NCBI GenBank assembly: GCA_016210785.1
Contig: JACQTN010000336.1
Span: 1-22,389 of the forward strand
DNA from: Armatimonadota bacterium
GTDB lineage: Bacteria; Sysuimicrobiota; Sysuimicrobiia; Sysuimicrobiales; JACQTN01
Length of the DNA stretch: 22,389 nt
Reading direction: 5' to 3'
Shown here: positions 1-7,863 of the stretch, one piece after another
Numbering within the stretch: position 1 is the stretch's first letter
Layout: every line of letters begins with the position of its first letter
Program-made: the position numbers and the translations under genes
Notes under the pieces: generated by a model
What the model was told of the DNA's origin: nothing
Database searches by the model: none
Seen by the model: only the letters and a program-made list of their open reading frames with translations

Positions 1-91
1 GAGTGGAACGTGCCGGTTCGTGGGGGAGGCACCATGCGTTCGGCGAGCGCGGTACGGTGGGGCACCTTGCACGCACGTCGAACGCGCCAAG

Positions 92-159
92 GGCCTCCCC
101 CGGTCGGACACTTGGAGAAGGGTGGAGTGGCGGAAAGACACTCCACCCAACCTTGACGC
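92..159 (-). repeat. Dispersed hairpin repeat, copy 1
   Basis: This ~68-bp stretch matches the inverse complement of 21184-21253 at about nine of ten positions, by eye. Read on the minus strand it begins one base after the stop codon of the aminotransferase gene. The conserved parts are a CAAGGTT lead, a 10-bp perfect hairpin (120-148), and a tail containing TGTCCGACCGGGGGAG. Outside these limits (1-91) the two copies no longer match, and I see no gene in 1-91. The match itself is read directly; calling it a genome-wide family is inference from two copies. Confidence 0.8.
120..148 (-). terminator. Perfect 10-bp hairpin behind the aminotransferase gene
   Basis: GGGTGGAGTG at 120-129 pairs fully with CACTCCACCC at 139-148 across a 9-nt loop. 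It lies 11 nt past the stop codon of the minus-strand gene. There is no following U-run, so it is not a textbook intrinsic terminator. It could end or protect the transcript's 3' end. It forms the core of the repeat shared with 21195-21223. Confidence 0.5.
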
Positions 160-1533
160 TCAACGCGACCTCTTGAAGACCCGCAGCGCCTCCCGGAACG
201 CTCCCACCGTCTCCTGCACGTCCTCGTCGGTGTGCGCCGCGCTGGGGAACCCGCCCAGGCGCATGGGGTCCACGCCGCGTTCCACCATCCACAGGCGCAG
301 CTGCGAAGCCACGGGATCCTTGCCGTGGCTCTTGAGGAGCGCCTCCACGTGCTCGGCCCCGTCGCAGCGCACCGGCTCTCCGGGATGGAAGCGCCGCTTT
401 TCCAGATCGATCACCGTGTGGAACATGGTGCCCTCGCCGTAGCAGCACCCGGGGATGTCCTCCGCGGCCAGGGCATCGTTGAAGCCGCGGCGGAGCCGCT
501 CCCCCACGACCGAGGCGCGGCGCTGGGCGGCTCCGTCGGCGATGGACTCCAGCATCGCCACCCCCGCGGCGGCGGAGAGCGGGTTGGCGTTGAAGGTGCC
601 CGGGTGAGGCACGCGCCGGTACCGGTTCCACTGCGGATCCTCCCGCATCTCCAGATGGGCCATGATGTCCGCCCGGCCCGCCACCGCGGCGCCGGGCAGT
701 CCCCCCGCCACGATCTTGCCCAGCGCGCACAGGTCCGGGGTAATGCCCAGGTACTCCTGGGCGCCGCCCGGCGCGTACCGGAACCCCGTGATCACCTCGT
801 CGAAGATCAGCGCCGTGCCGTGCCGGCGCGTCAGGTCGCGCACTTCCTGGAGGAACCCCTCCGGAAACGGCACCGTGCCCGTGCTGGCGCCCATCGGCTC
901 GCAGATGACGCAGGCCACGTCCTCCCGGCTCAGGGCCGCGCGCACCGCGTCCAGATCGTATGGCGGCAACGCTCGCACCGAAGCGGAGACCGCGGCGGGC
1001 ACGCCCGCGGAGACCGGAACGTCAAAGGGCGGCCGCATCCCCACCGTGGCATAATCGTGCCAGCCGTGGAAATGCCCCCAAAACTTGATGACCGCGTCGC
1101 GTCCGGTAAAGGCGCGGCTGAGCCGGATCGCCATCGCCGTCGCTTCTGTGCCCGAGCTGGTGAACTTCACCCGCTCCGCGCACGGCACCAGGCGCTGCAC
1201 CAGTTCGCCCCACCGCACCTCCAGTTCCGTACCCGCGCCCAGGTGGGTGCCGCGGGTGAGCTGCTCGCTGGCGGCCGCCACCACCGCCGGCGGGTTGTGG
1301 CCCAGCAGCAGCGCGCCGTGGCCCATCCAGTAGTCCACGTACTCGTACCCGTCCACGTCCCACTTCCGCGACCCCGCGGCACGGGTGGCGTACAGGGGAA
1401 ACGGCTCGGCGTACCGGGCGTCGTGGGTCACCCCGCTGGGGAAGATCCGGCAGGCCCGCTCGTAGAGGGCCGCCGACTTCGGCCGCCCCGCCACGTATCC
1501 GCCGATCGCTGGATGGGTGTGCACGTCCGTCAT
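160..1533 (-). CDS. Class III PLP aminotransferase, glutamate-1-semialdehyde aminomutase-like
   Basis: 457 aa, a normal length for fold-type I class III aminotransferases. Visible landmarks are SSGTEA at residues 126-131 (phosphate-binding loop), HGWHD at 156-160, FDEVITGFR with cofactor-contacting D245, and LGK with the Schiff-base lysine K273 followed by a glycine-rich stretch. The GTFNANPLSAAAG segment near residue 320 is typical of HemL-like enzymes. The frame is open far upstream, but ATG at 1533 is chosen because GGAGG (1544-1548) sits 10 nt before it and the extra N-terminal translation looks non-coding. No heme-pathway gene is nearby, so it may be a HemL paralogue acting on another amino compound rather than the tetrapyrrole enzyme. 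It is monocistronic in this window and ends at a hairpin repeat. The fold is certain; the substrate is not. Confidence 0.9.
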   Translation of the reverse strand: MTDVHTHPAIGGYVAGRPKSAALYERACRIFPSGVTHDARYAEPFPLYATRAAGSRKWDVDGYEYVDYWMGHGALLLGHNPPAVVAAASEQLTRGTHLGAGTELEVRWGELVQRLVPCAERVKFTSSGTEATAMAIRLSRAFTGRDAVIKFWGHFHGWHDYATVGMRPPFDVPVSAGVPAAVSASVRALPPYDLDAVRAALSREDVACVICEPMGASTGTVPFPEGFLQEVRDLTRRHGTALIFDEVITGFRYAPGGAQEYLGITPDLCALGKIVAGGLPGAAVAGRADIMAHLEMREDPQWNRYRRVPHPGTFNANPLSAAAGVAMLESIADGAAQRRASVVGERLRRGFNDALAAEDIPGCCYGEGTMFHTVIDLEKRRFHPGEPVRCDGAEHVEALLKSHGKDPVASQLRLWMVERGVDPMRLGGFPSAAHTDEDVQETVGAFREALRVFKRSR

Positions 1534-1543
1534 GGTGTCTTTG

Positions 1544-1548
1544 CCTCC
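1544..1548 (-). promoter_or_regulatory. Shine-Dalgarno GGAGG deciding the aminotransferase start
   Basis: On the minus strand GGAGG stands 10 nt before ATG 1533. This sets the start although the reading frame stays open for a further 172 codons upstream. Confidence 0.75.
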
Positions 1549-1859
1549 GGGCCTTCCGCGGCACGCGGGAATGGTCTGCCCCGTTCTTCGGTGGCCCGGC
1601 GCCATGTCCTCCACGCGGGACGCCCTCGCCAGCCGTGGGCCATCAGGCTGGTACACACCGGGCCAGGCGCGCGCGTGCGTAAGAGACACGGACCCGCGCT
1701 GAAAGAGGAGCCCATCGTGTTGAGAAACCTTCTGCACGCCCGCGAGGCCTGCGCAGTGCCCGCGACGCGACCCACGCCGCTGCGGGCTGCCTGAGATGGT
1801 GACGTGCGGCGCAGCGCGCGCGTTGCTGCGCCGCACGCCCGGCAGGAGGAGATCGCATA
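1549..1859. other. Non-coding divergent region between aminotransferase and VWA operon
   Basis: About 310 bp with no convincing gene. The open frames crossing it are extensions of, or shadows to, the neighbouring gene in GC-rich DNA. It should hold the promoter and leader of the minus-strand aminotransferase. I looked on the minus strand for T-box and common riboswitch consensus strings and found none, and no good -35/-10 pair for that gene. Confidence 0.5.
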
Positions 1860-1868
1860 TGCTATAAT
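1860..1868 (+). promoter_or_regulatory. Extended -10 promoter of the VWA operon
   Basis: TGCTATAAT, a perfect extended -10 element, lies in a small AT-rich island (about 1853-1880) within otherwise very GC-rich DNA. No good -35 hexamer stands 17 bp upstream, which agrees with an extended -10 promoter. Transcription would start near 1875, giving a leader of about 92 nt before ATG 1967. The element partly overlaps the palindrome GCATATGC (1855-1862), a possible protein-binding site. Confidence 0.7.
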
Positions 1869-1966
1869 TAATCAACTTATCCGGGGGAGGGCCGCCGCCA
1901 CAGTGTGCGAACCGGGGCCGCACACGTCCGGGGCGCGGCGCCGAGTCATTCTTTCCGAGGGCCCAC

Positions 1967-3892
1967 ATGGGGAGACTCGCGGGGCTGATAGTCGCTGCCC
2001 TGGTGCTGGCCTCGCCGCTCGTGGAGGCGGCACCCAGAGTGCAGATCACGGCGACTCTGGGGCTCGGGGGCTACACACGCCTCCACCGGTCCAACGTCCT
2101 CCACGTCACCATCGAAAACCGCGGCGACCACATCGACGGCCAGGTGGTGGTGTCGGTGCAGGCGGCAGGCAACAGCGCCGCCACCTCCGAACGGCCGACG
2201 CGTTTCTCGGGACGGAGCGTGGGGTTCGCCGGCCTGGACTACGAGCTGGTGCGCCCGGCGGCAATCGCGCCCGGCGGCACCTTCACCTCCACGTTCTACG
2301 TGCCGCTGCGGTCCAGCACGGCGGCGGTGCGCATCACCCTGCGCGGCAAGGACGGACGGGAGATCACCCGCACCGAGGTGCGGCCGCGGCGGGACCTGCT
2401 GGTGGACCGCCTGATCGCCGTGCTCTCCCGCGACCGCGCCGGGCTGGAGTTCCTCTCCGTGACGCTGCCCGGATTCCGCACGCGCGTCCTGTACCTGGAC
2501 GAAGCGGCACTGCCCACCGTCTCCCTGGGCTACGAGGCTATCGACATCCTGGTGGTGCGCGACCTCTCCGAGCGGGCGCTGGAGCGCTCCCAGCGGGAGG
2601 CGCTGGAGTCGTGGGTCTTCGGCGGCGGCAACCTGGTGGTGTCGGTGGGGCCCAACTACGATCGGTTCGCGGGCACCTTCCTGGATCGGCTGCTGCCGGT
2701 GCGCCTGGCAGGCACGCAGCAGGCGTCCTGGTTCAAGCCGCTGGCCGACCATCTTCAAGTGGAAGAGGTGCCGGAGGGCACCGCGGTGATCGCCCAGGGA
2801 GAACCGGAAGCCTCCGCCACCGCGGTGCCTTCCAGCGGCCTGCCTCTAATAGTGCGCTCGCGCCGCGGCGTGGGACGCGTCACCTTCTGGGCGTTCGACT
2901 TCCTGCAACCGCCGCTGCGGGACTGGCCTGGCCGCACCTCCCTGTGGCATGAGGCCCTGGCGGAGGCGCCGTCCAGCCGCGCGGAGGACGAGGTCCCCCA
3001 CAACGTGGCCAGCTCCATGCTGCAGGACCATCCCATCCGGTACCCGCAGCACACCCACGTCGCCCTCTTCGTGTTGGGCACGCTGGGCGCCGTGGAGGTG
3101 ATGCGGAGGCTGGCGATGACCGGCCGGCTGCCGGCCGCGGCCATCCCCGTGGTGATCGTGATGCTCTCCGCGGGCGCTGTGGAATGGGCGGCGACGGTGC
3201 GCTCCCGGAACACGATTGTCTCCCAGTTCTCCGTGGTTACCGCGGGCGCAGGGCGCTCCCAGGTCGAGACGCTGGTGGCGATGTACACCCAGGACGGCAG
3301 CACGCTGAAGCTCGCCACCTCCCACCAGGAGGTGCTGGTCAAGCCCATCGTCCTCAGCGCGGAGGGCGGCCGCCTGCGGGTGATCGAGCAGCCCACGGGC
3401 GTCAACCTGGAGGCGTCGTTGCCGCCGCGCGCCACCGCGGTGCTGCTGCTGCGCCACGCCTCGCCCATCCGCTTCAACGCCCGCGTCATCCGCGGGTCGC
3501 AGGGCTACCGCATCCACGTCAACAATAGCGCCGAGGGCGCGATCCGCGAACCGTTCATCTTGTGGGAGGGACAGCGCTACTACCTGGCCGACATCGAGTC
3601 GGGCGAGGACCGGGAGCACCCCCTGCGCCTGCACACGGGGGGCTCGGCGGTGCAGTTCAACTGGCGCCTCTTCCGTACCACCATCATCAACGATCCCATC
3701 TTCCAGGAACGCCAGGCGCTGCAGCGGCAGGCGTTCGCGCTGTTGAGGGGCGGGTGGTGGGCCTGGCGCAGCCAGCCGCTGCTGATGGGCTGGGTGGAGG
3801 AGGCGCCGCTGGGGCTCCACCCCACGGAGGGCCGGCCGCGCGTCATCCACCACGCGTTGCTGCGCGCCTTCCTGCCGGTGACCGACCGATGA
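1967..3892 (+). CDS. Exported membrane-anchored protein with GATase-like domain, first gene of VWA operon
   Basis: 641 aa. A signal peptide is visible at residues 1-22 (hydrophobic core, then EAA-PR). Residues 24-130 read as an N-terminal beta-sandwich (VLHVTIENRGD and similar strands). A GATase1-like domain follows at roughly 150-335, with FGGGNLVVSVGPNYDRF at about 218-234 where a catalytic cysteine elbow would be, so it should not be an active amidotransferase. Two membrane segments lie near 363-379 and 388-408, and a second beta-rich domain occupies 420-640. ATG 1967 has GAGG 6 nt upstream. Its stop overlaps the next start by ATGA, so translation is probably coupled. I do not recognise a named family beyond proteins of unknown function next to Bat/VWA genes. 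The role is inferred as an envelope component of that complex. Confidence 0.8.
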   Translation: MGRLAGLIVAALVLASPLVEAAPRVQITATLGLGGYTRLHRSNVLHVTIENRGDHIDGQVVVSVQAAGNSAATSERPTRFSGRSVGFAGLDYELVRPAAIAPGGTFTSTFYVPLRSSTAAVRITLRGKDGREITRTEVRPRRDLLVDRLIAVLSRDRAGLEFLSVTLPGFRTRVLYLDEAALPTVSLGYEAIDILVVRDLSERALERSQREALESWVFGGGNLVVSVGPNYDRFAGTFLDRLLPVRLAGTQQASWFKPLADHLQVEEVPEGTAVIAQGEPEASATAVPSSGLPLIVRSRRGVGRVTFWAFDFLQPPLRDWPGRTSLWHEALAEAPSSRAEDEVPHNVASSMLQDHPIRYPQHTHVALFVLGTLGAVEVMRRLAMTGRLPAAAIPVVIVMLSAGAVEWAATVRSRNTIVSQFSVVTAGAGRSQVETLVAMYTQDGSTLKLATSHQEVLVKPIVLSAEGGRLRVIEQPTGVNLEASLPPRATAVLLLRHASPIRFNARVIRGSQGYRIHVNNSAEGAIREPFILWEGQRYYLADIESGEDREHPLRLHTGGSAVQFNWRLFRTTIINDPIFQERQALQRQAFALLRGGWWAWRSQPLLMGWVEEAPLGLHPTEGRPRVIHHALLRAFLPVTDR

Positions 3893-4530
3893 GAGTCACA
3901 GCGCACGGGGCGCGCGCGGCGGGCGCTGGCGCGCCGTGGGATCGCTACCTGCTCTACCTGCTGGCGCTGGGGATCGCGCTTTTCGCCGTGCTGCCGCCGT
4001 CCCGCGCCGCCATCGACTCCACGCCGCCCACCGGATCGGTCTACGCACTCTTGCTGGTAAACCTGGCCTTCCTGATGTGGACGGCGTCCGATCTCGTCAC
4101 CCCCAGTTCCGCACGCAAGCTGGTGGAGACGGCCGCGCACGCCGTGGTGGGGCTCGGGCTCGGCGTACCGCTGATGCTGGTGACGCGCGCCACGCAGCCG
4201 GTCCCCGTCCTGACGCTGCTCGCCGCCTACGCCTGGCTTCTGGTCCTGTTTGTCCTCGCCACCGCGCTGGCGTTCCTGGCGAGCCGCCTGCCCCACGCAT
4301 CGCACCGCTGGGTGGTCTTCGCCGGCATCCTGGTGACGATGGCGCTGCTCGCCCGGGTCGACGCCCTCCATCCGTGGATGAGCCCGCTGGAAGTGCTGGG
4401 CGACATCCTCCAGGGCCGCCTGAGGGGGCTGGCCGCGTGGGTAGGCGCGGCGTACCTGGGCACGGCGGTGGCGCTGATGGCGGGCGTCCTGCGCGTGGAG
4501 GAACGGGGTCAGGCGAGCGGGAAGCCATAA
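3889..4530 (+). CDS. Polytopic membrane protein of the VWA operon, unknown function
   Basis: 213 aa with about six hydrophobic helices, at roughly residues 18-36, 48-66, 84-104, 108-132, 142-157 and 183-203, separated by short loops. No catalytic motif is visible. The start ATG at 3889 lies inside the stop of the preceding gene (ATGA), the clearest sign that the two proteins are made together. I do not recognise a named family. Position and topology suggest a membrane scaffold for the VWA proteins encoded downstream. Confidence 0.85.
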   Translation: MRVTAHGARAAGAGAPWDRYLLYLLALGIALFAVLPPSRAAIDSTPPTGSVYALLLVNLAFLMWTASDLVTPSSARKLVETAAHAVVGLGLGVPLMLVTRATQPVPVLTLLAAYAWLLVLFVLATALAFLASRLPHASHRWVVFAGILVTMALLARVDALHPWMSPLEVLGDILQGRLRGLAAWVGAAYLGTAVALMAGVLRVEERGQASGKP

Positions 4531-4563
4531 CAGCCATAGTGGAAGTCCCTGGAGGACTCGCTG

Positions 4564-6024
4564 ATGAGTGACCGACAGGTCATGCGCGACCGCCTATCGC
4601 GCATTGCGCGCCGGCTGAGAGCGGACGCCACGATGCAGATCGGGGTGCGCGTCGGCATCCCAGTGCTGGGCGCCTGGGCGGCGCTGGCGGCCGCGGCGCG
4701 CTTCTTCGATCTCGATCTGCCGGTGGGCGAGTTCCTGCTGCTGGCGCTGGCCGCGGGGACCGCAGCGGTGCTGGTGCTGGTGTTCCGGCGCGGGCTTGAT
4801 CTACGGCAGGCCGCCCGCGTCACCGACTTTCGGCTGGGGCTGCGGGAGCGGCTCAGCACGGCGATGGAATTCGAGGGACGCCAGGATCATCCGTTCGCGG
4901 ACGTGCTGGTGGCGGACGCCACGACACAGATCCGCGAGATCGACGTGCGCCGCGCTGCGCCGGTGCACCGCCCGCGGGGGCTGGTGATCGTACCGGTCCT
5001 GCTGGTGGTGGGGCTGGTGTTCTGGCACTTCGGCCCGGTGCTCACAGGACCGCCCGCGCACCAGACCGATGCCTTCGTGCGCCAGGAGGCGCGCCGGCTG
5101 GAGCTGGCGACCCGGCGCCTCCAGGGCGAGGCGCAGCGCCGGCGGCTGCCCGACGCGGGCAACCTGCTGCGCCGCATCGAGGCGGAGGCGCGGCAGATGC
5201 GCCGCGGGCGCGTGAGCACCCAGCAGGCGCAGGAGCAACTGAACCGGATGATGGCCGACGTCCAGGCGCAGCGCCAGATGGATATGCCGTCGGGACTGCT
5301 CACGCGCGGCGTGCAGGCGCTGCAGGGGATGGACCAGGTGCTGCGCGATCTGAACGCCCGGCTGCAGCGGGGACCGCTGGCACCGGAGGAACGCTTCCAC
5401 TTCAACGAGCGGCTGTGGACGATGCGGGACACGGCCCAGGGCGAACTGGCCCGCCGCCTGGGCGACGTGCTGGACTCACTGCGGGCGCGGGATAATCAGG
5501 GGGCGCAGCAGTCCATTACGGAGTCCCTGCAGGTGATCCGCCGCGAGCTGGGCAACCTGCGCCGGGAGGAACTGCTGGCCCGCGCGCAGCAGGAGCTGCA
5601 GCGCACCCAGGGCCGCATGGCGCGCGGCCCTTCGGACAACCAGGGGCAGGTAGCGGTGGCCGCGGAGCAGGCCGAGACGGCGCAGCAGCGGGCGCGGGGC
5701 AACACCAACCAGGCGGGGCAGATGAGCCAGGAGGCTGGCCAGGGGATCGGCAAGGGCTCGCAGCTGGAGCAGGGTGACCAGGCCACCGAGCGACGGCCTA
5801 CGGGACCGCAAGTACGCCTGCCCGGGCAGGCCGGCAAAGGCGACAGCCGCCAGACGGTGGTGGCGATGCCCTCAACGGAGAACCGCACGGTGGTGGTGCC
5901 CTTCCAGCAGGTCCTCCCCGCGTACGCGCGCGCCGCGGAGGAGCAACTCACCCAGGACCGGGTCCCGCCGCGCTATCGCGACTGGGTGAAGCGCTACTTC
6001 CAGAGCCTGACCCAACGCGAGTAA
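4564..6024 (+). CDS. DUF4175-like membrane protein with long Gln/Arg-rich coiled coil
   Basis: 486 aa. Three hydrophobic segments (about residues 26-46, 56-75 and 139-158) are followed by a long, charged, glutamine-rich region (170-430) with heptad-like helices such as QAQEQLNRMMADVQAQRQ. The C-terminal 50 residues look folded (VVVPFQQVLPAYARAAEEQL). This layout resembles the DUF4175/TIGR02302 proteins found in Bat-type operons, but the assignment rests on layout and composition only. GGAGG at 4551-4555 sits 8 nt before ATG 4564. It probably provides a periplasmic or cytoplasmic coiled-coil stalk that meets the VWA partners. Low-complexity composition makes sequence similarity unreliable as evidence here. 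Confidence 0.8.
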   Translation: MSDRQVMRDRLSRIARRLRADATMQIGVRVGIPVLGAWAALAAAARFFDLDLPVGEFLLLALAAGTAAVLVLVFRRGLDLRQAARVTDFRLGLRERLSTAMEFEGRQDHPFADVLVADATTQIREIDVRRAAPVHRPRGLVIVPVLLVVGLVFWHFGPVLTGPPAHQTDAFVRQEARRLELATRRLQGEAQRRRLPDAGNLLRRIEAEARQMRRGRVSTQQAQEQLNRMMADVQAQRQMDMPSGLLTRGVQALQGMDQVLRDLNARLQRGPLAPEERFHFNERLWTMRDTAQGELARRLGDVLDSLRARDNQGAQQSITESLQVIRRELGNLRREELLARAQQELQRTQGRMARGPSDNQGQVAVAAEQAETAQQRARGNTNQAGQMSQEAGQGIGKGSQLEQGDQATERRPTGPQVRLPGQAGKGDSRQTVVAMPSTENRTVVVPFQQVLPAYARAAEEQLTQDRVPPRYRDWVKRYFQSLTQRE

Positions 6025-6048
6025 CCAGCTCAGAAGCCGAGTGAGTGC

Positions 6049-7863
6049 ATGGAGTTTCTCGCTCCGTATTTTCTGAGCCTCCTCATCCTCGTTCCAGGCG
6101 TCCTCCTGCTCTACTTCCTGCGCCCGCGGCGCCGGGATCAGGAGGTCTCCAGCACCCTGCTGTGGCGCGCCGTGGAGGGTGAGGTCACCGCCTACCGGCC
6201 GGCGCGCCGCCTGCTGCTCACCATCCTGCTGCTCCTACAGATCGTCGCGCTGGCGCTCCTGGGCATCTCGTTGGGTCGGCCCAGCCGCATCGCCGTCGGC
6301 ATCACCGGCGACCGGATCGTGCTGGTGGTGGACACCTCCGCCAGCATGCAGGCCGCCGACGTGCGCCCGTCTCGCTTCGAGGCGGCGCGCCGCGAGGCGG
6401 AACGCATCGCGTCCACCGCCAGCGGGAACCAGGAGCTGGCGCTGGTGGAGGCGGGCCCGCAGCCGGTGGTACGCGTGCCGTTCACCCGCAACCGCAACCG
6501 GGTACGCCAGGCGCTGGCAGAGCTGCGGCCCACCGACGGCGGCGGCAGCATCGTGGAGGCGCTGGGCACCGCGCTGGCCATGGCGGAGGACCGGCGGAGC
6601 TTGGTGCTGGTGGTGCTGAGCGACGGCGCCTGGAGCACGCCGCCCGTGCAGGACTACGGGGGCGCGCGCGTCGTCTTTCTGCCGTTCGGCCGGGGCGGCG
6701 ACAACGTGGGCATCGTGGCCATGCAGGCCTCGGGCACCGCGCGCGGCGCCCAGGTCTTCGTGCGCGTGCAGAATTTTGCCTCGCGCGACTACGGGGCGTC
6801 GCTGCGGCTGGTGATGGAGGGAAGGCTGATCGGGCAGCGCCGGCTGGCGCTGCGACCCGGGGAGGAACTGCCCGTCATCTTCCACGTCTCGGAAGGCACC
6901 ACGGGGATCGCCGAGGCGATCCTGGACGTGGATGATCTGCTGCCGGTCGACAACCGCGGATGGGCGGTGGTGGGCGGGGCCCGCGCGCCCTCCGCCCTGC
7001 TGGTGAGCGAGGGCAACCTGTTCCTGGAGCGGCTGCTGAGCGTCCTGCCTCTCAGCCGGCAGCAGCGCGTGGAGTCCGCGGAGCCGGCGGGGTGGGAGAG
7101 CTACGACGTGGTGATCCTGGACGGCGTGGCGCCGCCGCGGCTGCCGCCGGGCCGCTACCTGATCTTGGGCGCCGTGCCCGAGAACCTGCCCCTGGTGCCC
7201 CGTGGGACAGTGCGCAATCCCAGGGTGCTGGGGTGGGACCGCCGGCATCCGGTGGCGCGTTCGGTCACGCTGGAAGGCGTGCACATCGCCGAAGCCCTGA
7301 ACCTGGAGGTGCGGGGCGGACAGACCATCGTGGCCGGCCGCGAAGGCCCGCTGGTGTGGACCTACGAGACGGCCGACCTGCGCGTGGTCCTGCTGCCCTT
7401 CCGCCTGGGCGCGTCCGACCTCCCGCTGCGCGCCGCCTTCCCGGTGCTGGTGGCCAACGCCATCAACTGGCTCAGCGCCGGCGATGCCATGGAACTTCCC
7501 GCCCACGTGATCGCCGGCCGCACCGTGGAGATCCCGGTGGGCCCCGCCGCGGACGCCGTGGACGCCGTCGGCCCGGCCGGCCGCGCGCGCCTGGTGGCCC
7601 AGGGCGGCCGCGTCCTGCTGCCTGCGCTGCAGACGGGCATCTACCGGGTGCGGCTGCCGCAAGGTGACCTGCGCCTGGCCGCCAACCTGAGCGACCCCGA
7701 GGAGTCGCGGATCGCCCCGCGCGGCCGGCTGGTGGAGACGGCGGGCGGAGGCATGTGGGAGCGCGTGCACCGGGAGTGGTGGCTGTTCGTGGCGATGGCG
7801 GCGCTGGGCGCGCTGCTGGCGGAGGGGACGCTGACCTATGTGGCGCGGAGGGAACGGGAGTGA
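6049..7863 (+). CDS. BatA-like VWA-domain membrane protein
   Basis: 604 aa. An aerotolerance-regulator (BatA) type N-terminus has two membrane segments (about residues 5-24 and 55-76) around a short RRRDQ linker. A VWA domain follows at about 88-215 with an intact MIDAS: D95, S97 and S99 (DTSAS), T162 in PTDGGGS, and D192 in SDGAW. A beta-sandwich and a degenerate GATase-like segment (about 310-390, ALLVSEGN through VVILDGVAPP) come next. A final helix near 577-597 re-enters the membrane. This is longer than classical BatA proteins of about 330 aa. Its stop overlaps the next start (GTGA), so the two VWA proteins are likely made in fixed ratio. MIDAS VWA domains bind a metal and a partner protein, and act here at the membrane. 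Confidence 0.92.
   Translation: MEFLAPYFLSLLILVPGVLLLYFLRPRRRDQEVSSTLLWRAVEGEVTAYRPARRLLLTILLLLQIVALALLGISLGRPSRIAVGITGDRIVLVVDTSASMQAADVRPSRFEAARREAERIASTASGNQELALVEAGPQPVVRVPFTRNRNRVRQALAELRPTDGGGSIVEALGTALAMAEDRRSLVLVVLSDGAWSTPPVQDYGGARVVFLPFGRGGDNVGIVAMQASGTARGAQVFVRVQNFASRDYGASLRLVMEGRLIGQRRLALRPGEELPVIFHVSEGTTGIAEAILDVDDLLPVDNRGWAVVGGARAPSALLVSEGNLFLERLLSVLPLSRQQRVESAEPAGWESYDVVILDGVAPPRLPPGRYLILGAVPENLPLVPRGTVRNPRVLGWDRRHPVARSVTLEGVHIAEALNLEVRGGQTIVAGREGPLVWTYETADLRVVLLPFRLGASDLPLRAAFPVLVANAINWLSAGDAMELPAHVIAGRTVEIPVGPAADAVDAVGPAGRARLVAQGGRVLLPALQTGIYRVRLPQGDLRLAANLSDPEESRIAPRGRLVETAGGGMWERVHREWWLFVAMAALGALLAEGTLTYVARRERE

Noticed and set aside
160..1533. Assigning the aminotransferase as true hemL
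   Set aside because: Fold and PLP motifs fit, but there is no heme gene nearby and many HemL-like paralogues use other substrates, so no symbol is given.
232..1794. Long 520-codon open frame on the plus strand
   Set aside because: It is antisense to the class III aminotransferase, whose motifs are unmistakable. Its translation is rich in His, Arg, Pro and Gly, as expected of a GC-rich shadow frame.
1534..1859. T-box or riboswitch in the aminotransferase leader
   Set aside because: I looked for the T-box AGGGTGGNACCGCG core and TPP-type strings on the minus strand and found only partial, scattered matches.
1845..1867. Tiny SD-ATG-CTA-TAA minimal frame in front of the VWA operon
   Set aside because: GGAGG followed by ATG CTA TAA is present, but it lies on top of the -10 promoter element and so would not be in the operon transcript. 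Taken as coincidence.
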